DNA from: Avena insularis
Taxonomy: Eukaryota > Streptophyta > Magnoliopsida > Poales > Poaceae
Assembly: GCA_023614405.1 (NCBI GenBank)
Contig: JAJUPC010000225.1
Span: 186,001 to 250,000 of the forward strand
Length of the DNA: 64,000 nt
Direction: 5' to 3'
A program made the position numbers and the translations under genes. The stretch's first letter is position 1. The number at the start of each line of letters is the position of its first letter. Below are positions 54,438 through 64,000 of this stretch, piece after piece. The notes below the pieces were generated by a model, which was not told where the DNA came from, did not search any database, and saw only the letters and a list, made by a program, of their open reading frames with translations.

Positions 54438-55220
54438 CTCCCAAAGTGCACTTTTGCAAAAGACAAACTGATTTTCCTTGGTTTTGTTGTCTCTTCTAAT
54501 GGCATTGAAGTTGATGTCTCAAAAGTTAAGGACATACGAGATTGGCCCATACCGACCAATGTTAGTGAACTTCGTAGTTTTCATGGGTTGGCTGGCTTTT
54601 ACCGTCGCTTTGTGAAAGACTTTTCTACCATTGCTTTCCCCCTCAACGAATTGACCAAGAAAAATGTCACGTTCGTTTGGGGAAAAGCACAACAAAAGGC
54701 TTTTGATGAGCTCAAAAAGAGGCTCACCGAAGCACCACTTCTTGCATTACCGAATTTCACAAAAACCTTTGAGATTGAGTGTGACGCTAGTGGTATTGGC
54801 ATTGGAGGCGTCCTTATGCAAAATGGGCGTCCTATTGCATACCATAGTGAGAAACTTGATGGCGCACGCCTTAACTATCCCATCTATGACAAAGAGCTTT
54901 TTGCCTTGGTTCGTGTCCTTCAAGTGTGGAAACACTACCTTTGGCCCAAAGAATTTATAATCCATTCCGACCATGAGTCGTTGAAATATCTTAAGGGCCA
55001 AGCCAATTTGAGTAAAAGACACGCCAAATGGGTTGAGTTTATGGAATCTTTTCCTTACATTGTCAAGTACAAGAAGGGCAAATAAAATGTGGCAGCGGAC
55101 GCTTTGTCTCGCAAAAACACAAACCTTCTTACGCGACTTGAAGTAAATGTCTTGGGTCTTGATGATATCAAATCTTTGTACACGTCCGACCCTTTCTTTG
55201 GACCAATTTTTGCAAGATGT
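54438..55220 (+). pseudogene. B1 pol resumed: end of RT and RNase H
   Basis: Starts in mid-codon context at CTCCCAAAGTGCACTTTTGC ([17 protein letters not shown]) and continues [40 protein letters not shown] and an in-frame RNase H with [20 protein letters not shown]. So the RT/RNase H junction is intact here, unlike in B2. TAA at 55083-55085 replaces the Gly of KKGKGN. The stretch is also open toward the preceding LTR, which is accidental. Confidence 0.92.
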
Positions 55221-56422
55221 TCAATAGACAAAGGGATTGATGATTTCTATTTGCATAAGGGTTTTCTTTTCAAACAAAACAAGCTTTGCATTCCGAAGTC
55301 GTCTCTCCAAATTTTGCTTCTTCAAGAGTCCCATGGTGGAGGCCTTATGGGTCACTTTGGCCGTGACAAGACGTATGACATGCTCTCCACTCACTACTTT
55401 TGGCCAAAGATGAAACGCCACGTGGAGTGCCATGTCCAACGATGCACTACATGTATCCAAGCTAAGTCTAAGTCTAACTCCTTTGGTCTTTATATGCCAT
55501 TGCCTATTCCTCATGCACCTTGGTCGGACATTAGCATGGACTTTGTGTTAGGCTTGCCTAGATCTAAACATGGACATGATTCTATATTTGTGGTAGTGGA
55601 TCGCTTTTCAAAAATGGTACACTTCATTCCGTGCCATAAGACCGATGATGCTTCACATGTAGCAAATTTGTTTTTCAGGGAAATAATTAGGCTACACGGT
55701 GTACCAAGAACAATCGTCTCCGACCGCGACGTCAAATTCATGAGCTACTTCTGGAAGACTCTCATGGCCAAGCTCAGCATCAAGCTCCTCTTCTCGTCCG
55801 CCTCGCATCCCTCAAACCGATGGGCAAACCGAGGTCGTCAATCGAAGCCTTGGCACACTCCTCCGTGTGTTGGTAAAGAAGAACCTTATAGACTGGGAGG
55901 AATGTATTCCACACGCCGAGTTCGCTTACAACCGCGCCAAGCACTCCACTAGCATGAGGAGCCCGTTCATGATCGTCTATGGTTTCGAGCCTCTCACCGC
56001 GCTCGATATCCTTCCACTTTCGCTTCATGAACGTGCCAATATGGACGTTGTCAAGCGTGCCCAAACAATGAAGAAAATCCATGAAGACACAAGAGCTACG
56101 ATCGAGCAACAAGTCCTTCGCTAAGCATCACGGCTAAACAAGAACAAGAAAGAGATGATCTTTGAAGAAGGCGACCTTGTGTGGATACACTTAAGTAAAG
56201 ACCGCTTCCCCAAGGAACGCGACTCCAAACTCAAGCCAAGAGGTGATGGACCATTCAAAGTGCTAAAGAGGATCAACAACAATGCCTACATCATCGATAT
56301 CCCAACATCAAAGTATCTTGTGAGCTCGACATTCAATGTCAAGGACCTCTCACCCTACCATGGAGAAGATGAAGTTGAGAAGGTTGAAGAGTCGAGGACG
56401 ACTCTTTCCCAAGGGGGGGAGC
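55221..56422 (+). pseudogene. B1 integrase and polypurine tract
   Basis: [39 protein letters not shown] and [13 protein letters not shown] are in one frame to about 55810. There an extra C (CATCCCTCAAACCG) shifts the frame before the catalytic Glu region. The remainder is at 55867-56124, with TAA at 56122-56124 (CAA in B2), and 56155-56487, which crosses the polypurine tract (7 G, 56413-56419) into the LTR in the wrong frame for the tail. Confidence 0.92.
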
Positions 56423-57445
56423 TGATGCAGCCCGTCCTACGAACGCTACTACATCTACTCCCACGAGCTCCCCAAGTGGACCCATGACTCGCGCCCGAGC
56501 CAAACTCCTACAAGCTAAGGTGAACTCGCTCCTTTCCTTGTGTGACTTCGATACACCCTTGGATGGCCTGATACTTCATACGCATACCTTGTGCATCATC
56601 AGGTACGAAGAGAAGGACCCAGTGAACGGAGGAGCACATGCGAAAGAAGCCAAATACTCTCTGTCTCCAGCGGTACTACCGGATCAGGCGGCCGGTACTA
56701 CCGCCGAGCGGCACTACCGCTCCCTACAGACGACGCCAACAGAAGCCCCAGGACTGCAAGCGGTACTACCGGATCTGGAACCGGTACTACCGGTCAGCGG
56801 CACTACCGTCCCCAACTACCGCCCCTACTGACGACGCCAACGGAAGTCCCAGGACTGCAAGCGGTACTACCGGACCCAGAAGCGGTACTACCGGTCGCTA
56901 GGCCGGTACTACCGGACGTGCGTGAACCTAATCGGGTTAAGTCGGCCCAGCGCCCTGTAACCCCCTCTATATTTTGCCATTTCGTTCCTAAACTACCCCT
57001 GTTTATGTGGTTGGCCTATAAATAGCCCCCACCCTCCGTTGTAAACCCTAGACTTGGATAATAATAGATTGAGTACACCCCTTTGTGGATCTTTCATCTA
57101 TTGGTCTCATGCTCCTACCAAGGGGCACCCTATTATCCACAACCTCTTGGATCTTGCCTAGTGCGTTCAAGTTGTACAAGGCCTTGGGTTCTCGGTTTCT
57201 CGCCCCCAAGTCGTCAAGATCTCACCAAGCATCTCGCCCCCGTTGTTGGTCGTGGAGAGAGAGCTTCGCCCAACACCGATCCTAGGGATTATGTTGGACC
57301 GGTTGCCACCGACTTGAGTTATCGGCGTGTATCGTGATTTGTGTGCGTGTGTTCGTGGTTTTCATCCCCTCTCCCCCCCGTCCACCGCTTTCCCCTCTTT
57401 TCCCGTGGAGATTCGTGAAATATCGGGCCACCCCAAGGGTTACCC
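56423..57445 (+). repeat. B1 3' LTR, last bases lost at element D
   Basis: TGATGCAGCCCGTCCTACGA to CCAAGGGTTACCC, where other B LTRs go on CCATAACA. It carries the tail frame 56484 onward (RARAKLLQAKVNSLLSLCDF) and well kept CCGGTACTACCGG words, for example about 56901-56913. TATA at 57017-57024. Sequence TGACATGG at 57446 begins the next LTR. Either D inserted five to eight bases before the B1 LTR end, or the joint is a later rearrangement. Confidence 0.9.
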
Positions 57446-57946
57446 TGACATGGTTATACCCTACGGGTACGTAACTTCAGCATACCTAGTCCAGCCCAAG
57501 GAAGGCCCACGGCAGACATACGCTGGCCCATGAAGATTTTCGGGTGGCCAAGGCCCATGACGTCTTCGGATCCTTGGAGAGCAAGACTAGAGGAGATAGG
57601 AAATTCAAAGGGGTAAAACCCTAGAACTTGTAATCGACTAGGACTACGCCCGGGACCTGCCTAAGTCTATATAAAGGCCAGGAGGGCACGTCCTAGGGCA
57701 ACTCGACTCATACTTTCGCATACGCATCCACGCCAGATCGAATCTGCGCACCCTGTAACCTTCGGTTCCGCCATAATCAAAGAGCAGAAAAGCAGGAGTA
57801 GGGTTTTCCCTCCGGGGGCCTGAACCTGGGTAAATCTCGTGTCCCCTGGTTGCTTGTCTGTTAACCATGCCACGATCTCCAGCATCCCCATCTTCTCCAA
57901 AACCCAAGTCCATAACAATGGGCATTGACGAGATTAAACCTCGTCA
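57446..57946 (+). repeat. D 5' LTR
   Basis: TGACATGGTTATACCCTACG to AAACCTCGTCA, 501 bp, followed by AT and the primer site. TATATAAA at 57668-57675 is the likely TATA box. The frames within it are not genes. Confidence 0.85.
57668..57675 (+). promoter_or_regulatory. TATA box of D LTR
   Basis: TATATAAA in CTATATAAAGGCCAGGAGGG, centred in the LTR as expected for the U3/R boundary. Confidence 0.65.
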
Positions 57947-57948
57947 AT

Positions 57949-57963
57949 TGGCGCCGTCTGTGG
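57949..57963 (+). other. Primer binding site of D (TGGCGCCG type)
   Basis: TGGCGCCGTCTGTGG directly after the LTR. This TGGCGCCG start is typical of Athila/Tat-lineage elements and differs from the Met-tRNA type used by all other elements here. The following 57964-58226 is leader without a supported gene. Confidence 0.85.
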
Positions 57964-58226
57964 TGATTGGGGCTGCTGATTGTGCGGTCGTGACGGTTCC
58001 GACCCGATCGATCTACAACTCCGCGGTGACGGAGAATCACCTCCTCTTCGGTGCTTTCGACTTCACCGCCCACTCGCCGGATACCATGAAGGATTTCGAG
58101 CCCGTAGGCGACGGACTCGAAATTCTGTTCGGGAGCTTCTGCTTCCAGGTGGGACAAATCGGCACCTCCGCCTCCTGGCGGGTGCCCGTGCCGTCAATCA
58201 GGCCCGCTTAGTGGGCTCCACACCCC

Positions 58227-59700
58227 GTGCTACGCACGTCACCATCAACAGATGAGTTCTACAGCAGCAGCAGCTGCAACTCCGATCTGTGCGATCCACC
58301 TTCGGATGAAGGGACCTACGGTTCCGGATCCGAAAGCTGCGCGGCAATAACCAATCTGCAGCGCCATCTCATGCGCGCGGTCATCCAAAACGACGAGGAA
58401 CGCCTAACCGCGCCCAACCCCAACCCGCAGGATGTAAACGCGAAAACGGTGGGAACGGCGAAAACGGGAAAACAGGGCCACCTCATCCAACTTAGCAAAG
58501 AAGGATGGGTGAAGCACGCCGCCGTCATAGAAGTAAATAGTCCTACCTCTGGACTCCCCACGTGATCTGCTCATGGCATACCACTACCTCCTCATCGAGG
58601 AGCACAAGAAGCAAGTCAAGATGCAGGAGACGCTCGACAAACGCAAGCAAGCAGCCTCTGAGTCCAGTGCGCGACGAGCTGCGCTCTCCGCCAAAGGACC
58701 CGGCTCTAGCATAAACGGAAACCAGGGAAACAAGCACCGCTCTCGGGTGGAAAACATGGACCCGAAGGAGCGGCGTGACGTGACCCGAACTCTCCACACA
58801 TCGTTCATGGATATGGACGCTGACGGCAACATCATCCCGAAGACGCCACAAGCTGCGATCATGGCAGCCACTGCGTATCTTGCGGCTCACCCACCTCCGG
58901 AGGGGGACCCGAAAAGGGCCATGCATAGGTCCGCACTCACCGGACTAGGACTAATCGGAGCTGCGCTCCACGAAGACGCTCCTACGGAGCCGAAGAAGAA
59001 AGCTCCGGCCAGGCGCGACCGGAGCCCCACTCCCTCATCCGAATATGAAGAGGAGCACGATCTTCCTCGAAGGAAGAAGAGCTCGCACCGCCATAAACGC
59101 GACTACGACGCCAGAGACAAGCTTACACAGCGCAAGATCGACAAAGCACGCGCCAAACGCGCATGCTCGTCTGAATCTGAGATGGATGAAGACGAAGGAG
59201 AACTCTGCGGGGCTCGATGCTTCAGCAGATCCGTCCGGCGAACACCGATGCCACGCAACTTCAAGCTTCCTTCGGATACTCCAAAGTTCAACGGCACGCA
59301 AGATCCAAAGTCCTGGCTCAGTGACCATCTGTCATCCGTCAAGCTTCACGGAGGCAACAAAGAAACCGCCATGCAATGCCTTCACCGCGGTGACAGCGGC
59401 GCTGGTCGCTTAGCAGCCTAACATCGATCCATCCGAAGCTGGGAGGAGCTCGCTTATAGCTTCATCTGAAATTTCAAAGGCACCGAAGAGGCCGCCTCAA
59501 TCGAAGAGTTGCGAGCCCGCACTCGAGAACGGGTGAATCTATTCGCTCGTACATACTACGCTGTCTACAACCAAGAACTCCGCACACACATCTCGAAGAA
59601 AGGGCCATCGACGCCTTGTGGGCGGCGCGCGCCCAGACTTCAGGAGGAACTTGGCGTGTAAAACCCAAGACACTCGACCACCTCATGGAAATCGCCAGCG
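58227..59700 (+). pseudogene. D gag, fragmented
   Basis: N-terminal frame 58227-58565 (acidic and Ser-rich at the start, NLQRHLMRAVIQNDEERL), then a shift and 58573-59421 with a charged helical stretch (EEHKKQVKMQETLDKRKQAA), a Glu/Arg/Lys-rich segment (SPTPSSEYEEEHDLPRRKKS) and the capsid start RNFKLPSDTPKFNGTQDPKS. After another shift near 59400, SIRSWEEL and GTEEAASIEELRARTRERVN-like text follows (about 59428-59540), the usual capsid C-terminal part. No zinc knuckle is found in 59701-60399, which is GC-rich, full of stops and unassigned. Confidence 0.8.
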
Positions 59701-60399
59701 GTTGGGCGGGCGAAGATTGCATCCATGGGCGAATCAGATGAAGAGGACGACTACGGCCAAGACGCTAACGCCGCGCAAGAAGAGGAGATCGCGCGTCTAC
59801 GAGGACGCAATGGACCCGACATGGTCGCGGTAGCTCGCCGACCGCCGTAACGACAACCGCCGCAATGAGGATACCGCCGGAAACTTCCGCGACAACGGAC
59901 GACCAACGCGATCGTGGCAACGCCACACGACACGATAACGGACCTCAGCATTCGACAAACTTTCGGGTCCATGCACCATCCACTTCTACATCGACAAACA
60001 AGATGGCAAAAAAAGCTAGCCACATGCTCAAGGGCGCCACGAGTTCCGAAACTCAGCGAAGGCATGATGCGATGAGGCAACAAGCTCCCATTCCTGCGTT
60101 GAACGCTGCGCCAGTGAAATAGCACGGAGCTCCTCCGCCGCCTATTGAGGCCCAAATCAACCATCGCACCAACAAGAAAACAACGCCGGGTCATACCCCC
60201 ACCAAAGGGCGCTAAATATGATCCGTAAGGGCGCCCCACCAACAGGTGCGAAGAAAATCACCCGACAAATCAACTTGGCCGTGGCAACTCCGCTGCAATC
60301 CTCGAGTACCTCGGCGGATCGAGTCCTGCATCACATTCACTCGCTACGGATCACCCTTGCCAGATCCTCGCCCAGTCATCGCCCTGGTCTGGAGGCGCA

Positions 60400-60725
60400 G
60401 ATTGAGGCTTGAGATGAGTCACGTCTTCATGGACGGCGGCAGCGGCATCAACCTAATGTTCGCAAGCACTCTAGCAGCTATGCGGATCCCACAATGTAGC
60501 CTGGAACAATCAGACACAACGTTCCACGGCATTGTCCCAGGGAAGGGCATCTTCCCCCTGGGCAAAATAGGGCTCGACGTCATCTTCGAGAAGCCGGACA
60601 ACTTTCGGCAGGAGCGCCTAGAATTCGAAGTGGTGGACTGGCCGTCGCAATACCATGCCATCCTGGGACGTGTAGCATTCGCAAGGTTCTGGCCGTCCCA
60701 CACGCATACCTACTACTCAAGATGC
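60400..60725 (+). pseudogene. D protease region
   Basis: VFMDGGSGINLMFASTLAAM, followed by FPLGKIGLDVIFEKPDNFRQ and PSQYHAILGRVAFARF. This is the aspartic protease fold of Tat-lineage elements, with DGGS at the active site and the LGR closing motif. The frame is open across the domain and lost before RT. Confidence 0.82.
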
Positions 60726-61049
60726 CAGACCAAGGGGCGTCATCACGATCCACGGGAGCTTCACCCGATCGGACCAATGCGACAGGGATTTCAACAAAAT
60801 CTCCCAGTCTTTCGGCATGCAAGACGAGCTTGTAAGGCTCCGCGAGGTGACGGACAATGGGCTACCCCCAGCCACAAAGCAGAACACACCTGACATGTCT
60901 TTCGACTCCACCATCAACACCAAGAAAGTGCAGGTCCATCCAACGGATTCCTCCAAGACGGCGTTGATCGCCAACGACCTCGATCATCGCATAGGAAGGC
61001 GCTCGTCAATTCCTCCGTGAGCGCTGGAAATCTTACTGGTGTCCTGCGG

Positions 61050-61800
61050 ACATGCCAGAGTTCCTGGAATTCGCCGAGCACGCACTCAATGTCTTCCTGC
61101 ACACCAAGCGATCAAGCGGTCCATCCGAAGACCGTCAGAGCCACGAGCTATCGGCAAGGAGATCAACAGATTACTGCGCAGACTTCATCCGGAAATCAAG
61201 GAAAGCGAGTGGCTGGCAAACACTGATGGTCCCGAAGAAGGACACGGACATCCTGCGGATGTGCGTGGACTTCACGTCACTAAATAAACACGGCCCTAAG
61301 GACCACTTCCCTCTTCCTCGGATCGACCAGATCATCGATTCGACTGCAGGTTGTGAGAAACTCTCCTTCCTCGACGCCTACTCAAAGTTATAACCAGATT
61401 CACTCAAGGTCGAAGATCAAGAGAAAACGGCGTTCATCACACCGCTCGAGTATACTGCTACAACACAATGCCCTTTGGGCTAAAGAACGCGGGTGCCACG
61501 GACCAGCGATGCATGCAGGCCTGCCTCAAAGACCAGATCGGTCGCAACGTCCAAGTCTATGTCGACGACATAGTCATAAAACCAAGGAGGCAAGAACACT
61601 TATCGATGATCTCCGCGAGACGTTCGACAACCTTGATCGCCATGTGATCAAGCTCAATCCAGAAAAGTCGCCTTCGGCCCCTCGGTCACCGCTCGGTACT
61701 TCATCTCTCAACGAGGGATCGAACCCAAGAAAATCAAAGCTATCATGACAATGGAGAAGCCGAAAACCTCAAGGGCGTTCAGCAGCTCAGGCGAAGTAGC
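61050..61800 (+). pseudogene. D reverse transcriptase, fragmented
   Basis: VPKKDTDILRMCVDFTSLNK, then GPKDHFPLPRIDQIIDSTAG and LSFLDAYS. After a shift, CYNTMPFGLKNAGAT-like text and the catalytic YVDDIVIK at 61558-61581, in another frame. At least three frame changes are needed across RT. YVDD instead of YFDD separates it from the A and B RTs. Confidence 0.85.
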
Positions 61801-61859
61801 GCACTAAGGTGTTCATCACCGCATGGGCGAGAAGGCCCTACCATTTTACCAGCCGCGCA

Positions 61860-62770
61860 AGGCGCATAAGTTCGAGTGGACACCAAGCCAACGACGATTC
61901 GAAAGCCTCAAGCGGCTCCTCTCCACCTCGCCAGCTTTTGGTCACGCCAAAGAGCGCGAGCCCCTGTTGCTGTACATAGCAGCCACACACCGTGGTCAAG
62001 ACAAGATTCGTGGGTCGAACGACCAAGAAGGCAAGACCCACGGGTACAACGCCCAATTTACTACCTCAAAGGTTCTCACTCCAACAAAACAGCGGTACCA
62101 GACTACTAAAAGTCATTTCACGGCGTGTTCATGACGGCTCGACGACCGAGCCACTACTTCCAGGAGCATCGTGATGGTCGCCAACGAGGCACCCCTAAAC
62201 AAGCATCCTGAATAACCCAGAGGCCACAGTATGCGTGGCACGTGGGGCATTGAACTATCACCCTAGACATCATCTACGAGAAGCGACACGCATCAAATCT
62301 CAAGTCCTTCCGACTTCCGGTGCATCGATGGAGCTGCAGCTGCTTGACACCCCAGACATCTCGCAGTCCTGGACAATGCATTTTGAGGGCTCCAAACGCG
62401 AAGCCGGAGCAGGGGCATGAGTCATACTAACCTCCCCGCAAGATGACAAGATGAAGTACGTCCTTCGGATGAATTTCAGAGCCTCCAACAACGAGGCCGA
62501 ATATGAAGCCCTCATCCATGGCATGAAGATGGCAAAAATATGTGGCGCAACGCGCCTGGTCATCTACGGTGACTCCAACCTTGTCGTACAACAGACGATG
62601 AATGAGTGCGACGCACACGCCAAAAACATGATCGCGTACCGCACGCTATACAACGCACTCGAAGGAGAATTCGACGGCTGCGAACTTCGGCACGTTGGAA
62701 GAGAGAGCAACGAGGAGGCCGATAGACTCGCCAACATCGGCTCCACTTGTGCAAAGGTACCAGGTGTGTT
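61860..62770 (+). pseudogene. D RNase H followed by a second (Tat-type) RNase H
   Basis: FEWTPSQRRFESLKRLLSTS is the RT/RNase H connection, followed by decayed RNase H. From about 62370 a second RNase H begins: MHFEGSKREAGAGA, a TGA, then YVLRMNFRASNNEAEYEALI, IYGDSNLVVQQTMNECDAHA and HVGRESNEEADRLANIGS. The second domain is the archaeal-like RNase H known from Tat-lineage elements. Its first catalytic Asp (usually FDGS) reads Glu (FEGS). The stop at 62419-62421 is the only break in it. Confidence 0.82.
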
Positions 62771-64000
62771 CCTCGAACAGATCTGCGTGCCATCCATCAA
62801 GCGAAAATTCCCCAAAGGATCACCCAAGAAGGTAACACTGGGGCTAAGCTACCCAAGGTCATGAAGGACCGAAAAGTTGGATACCGGTTGCCATGGTCAA
62901 CCTGATGCAGGTCATGGCGGTCGATTAAACTTGACACGCCCATACCTCCGCCTCGATAAACGGAGAATTGCCAGACAGCCGACAGATGCCCGACGCCAGA
63001 TCTCGTTTGGTCAAAAGCCTTCACCATCATCAACGGCGAGCTGTACAAACGCAGCATTACGGGCGATTACAACGGTGCGCCACCATCAATGACGGCAAGG
63101 CCATACTCCAAGATATCCACGAGGGCATCCGCGCCACCACGCAGTAGCCGCTCCTCGTCGCCAAAGCTCGCGAAAGCAGATTCTATCGCCAACGCCATGA
63201 GCGACGCGAAGACATCGTCGAAGATGCAACGGGTGCCAACGGTTCGCCGACAAACCGACGCACTGGGTCCGAACTTCACCCATACCCATAGCTCGCCTTT
63301 TGCCCAATGGGGCCTTGACATGATCGGCAACCGCCAAAATCCTCGAAGGAGGACACGCTTCCTCCCGGTCGCAATGACAAATTCACCAAGTGGATCGAAG
63401 CCATGCCGCCACCAACCGAAGGGCAAACCGCCAAATTCTTCAATCCATTGTCTACAGGTTTACGCATCGCACAGATCATCACCGACAACAGATCGAACTT
63501 CATCTCCGGAAGAATTCCGTGACTTCGCGAAGGCCTCGGATCAATATCACGTATGCCTCAAAGGGCACACCCGCAAACAAACGGGCAAGTGGAAAAGGCC
63601 AACGGCCTAATCGACGCCGCATCAAGAAGCGCCTCATGAGCTCACTCGAGCACAAAGCTGGAAATCGGACGAAAGAGCTACCGTCATTCGGTGGAGCTTA
63701 CGGACAACGCCAAACAGCTCCACCGGCTACACACCGTTCTTCATGGTACACGGAGCAGGCGGCTACCGGCACGCCATCGTTCCACGAAGTCGTCGCGTGC
63801 AGACAAGCCGAATCCACGGCTGCACTCAAGACGCCGTCGACACACTCGATGAAGCGGGATATAGCAGCTACCGATCAGCGTGTACCAGCAGAGTCTCCGC
63901 AACTATCATCACAGCCGGCCATACCAAGGTCCTTCGTCAAGGAGACCTCGCCTTGCGACTCAAGCAAAGCGACCGAACAAATTCGATTCACCATGGGAAG
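62771..64000 (+). pseudogene. D linker and integrase, decayed and incomplete
   Basis: RSITGDYNGAPPS-type text at about 63050-63090 marks the start of the integrase N-terminus. The core follows with SPFAQWGLDMIGNRQNPRRR (catalytic Asp in LDMIG) at about 63290-63350 and IITDNRSNFIS at about 63470-63510, where Gly of the usual DNG is Arg. PQTNGQVEKANGLI, with the catalytic Glu, follows at about 63570-63612. Several frames are involved. The window ends in the integrase C-terminal region. Confidence 0.75.

Larger units (their letters stand above)
6412..57445 (+). mobile_element. Family B element 1 (B1), CRM-like Ty3/gypsy, split by nested insertions
   Basis: One B element can be followed through its insertions: 5' LTR (6412-7007 and 13825-14284), leader (14285-15198 and 22803-23123), gag and the 5' part of pol (23124-26382), the rest of pol (54438-56422) and 3' LTR (56423-57445). 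Removing the C element, the A element and B2 brings these pieces into the order expected of a Ty3/gypsy element, LTR-gag-PR-RT-RH-INT-LTR. Assignment to the CRM clade rests on the DGGS protease, [19 protein letters not shown] in RT, the Met-tRNA primer site, the TGATG LTR start and the LTR-encoded tail; this is from memory of the clade and not a computed tree. The left target duplication would be CTAAC (6407-6411); the right flank is hidden by element D. Confidence 0.85.
57446..64000 (+). mobile_element. Family D element, Tat-lineage Ty3/gypsy, heavily decayed, runs off window
   Basis: 5' LTR 57446-57946, primer site TGGCGCCGTCTGTGG, gag, protease, RT, RNase H, an additional RNase H of the type seen in Tat-lineage elements, and part of integrase. 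High GC and coding text such as PRNFKLPSDTPKFNGTQDPK are typical of RIRE2-like grass elements. Almost every domain is split by indels and stops. The 3' LTR is outside the window, so the right flank and duplication cannot be checked. Confidence 0.88.

Noticed and set aside
54312..55085. A 257-codon frame joining LTR text to RT, considered as a fusion gene.
   Set aside because: The first 40 codons are B2 LTR read by chance in frame with the broken end of B1 pol; the insertion explains it fully.
1..64000. Host protein-coding genes, tRNA or rRNA genes.
   Set aside because: Every long open frame is explained by retrotransposon proteins or their shadows, and I saw no tRNA or rRNA sequence apart from primer-site complements. 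A small degenerate host fragment in 5336-6411 or 59701-60399 cannot be excluded by eye.

Overview
This 64 kb window is plant nuclear DNA made almost entirely of LTR retrotransposons nested inside one another. I found no host gene, tRNA, rRNA or CRISPR array. The LTR termini, the primer sites, an Angela/BARE-like copia LTR and the gypsy lineages present point to a grass, probably Pooideae. Species and chromosome cannot be told from sequence alone. Family names A, B, C and D are mine: A and B are autonomous-type Ty3/gypsy elements resembling the CRM chromovirus clade; C is a non-autonomous element with B-like ends and a large unknown ORF; D is a Tat-lineage gypsy element. A separate Tekay/Del chromovirus is also present.

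Layout. 1-1615: 3' end of a copia element with its LTR, cut by a reversed family A LTR (1616-2451) that folds back on a forward A-like LTR piece (2462-2738). 2739-4738: 3' end of a B element (B3). 4739-5335: a C LTR piece. 5336-6411: a GC-rich piece resembling a Tekay LTR. 6412-57445: one B element (B1) blown apart by insertions: a complete C element in its 5' LTR (7008-13824, duplication CTACC), a complete A element in its leader (15199-22797, duplication GTCGT), and a second B element (B2, 26383-54437) inside its reverse transcriptase. B2 in turn holds a complete reversed Tekay element (27467-40129, duplication ACGAA) in its leader and a reversed C element (41266-48132) just before gag. That C copy holds a solo A LTR (42437-43355, duplication TAATA). 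57446-64000: a heavily decayed Tat-lineage element with an extra RNase H, running off the window.

How the parts relate. A and B encode Gag (zinc knuckle), a DGGS-type protease, RT, RNase H and integrase, and their Pol frame runs through the polypurine tract into the U3 of the 3' LTR, which encodes a conserved tail. Family C has no Gag, RT or integrase, yet shares with B the LTR start, primer site, leader blocks, polypurine tract and an LTR-encoded tail of the same plan, so it looks like a parasite mobilised by B. C encodes a 992-residue protein of unknown function (acidic repeats, Pro-Arg repeats, a His/Arg-rich stretch, then Cys-rich repeats), which I regard as the most interesting gene here. 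B and C also carry arrays of a short hyphenated palindrome in LTR and leader, in two versions (CCGGTA-C-TACCGG and CCGGAG-T-CTCCGG); versions are matched between LTR and leader in the two C copies, and symmetry is kept when the word changes.

All pol genes carry stops or frameshifts, so no autonomous copy here is intact as read. Some single-base indels, especially in G or T runs, could be sequencing error.
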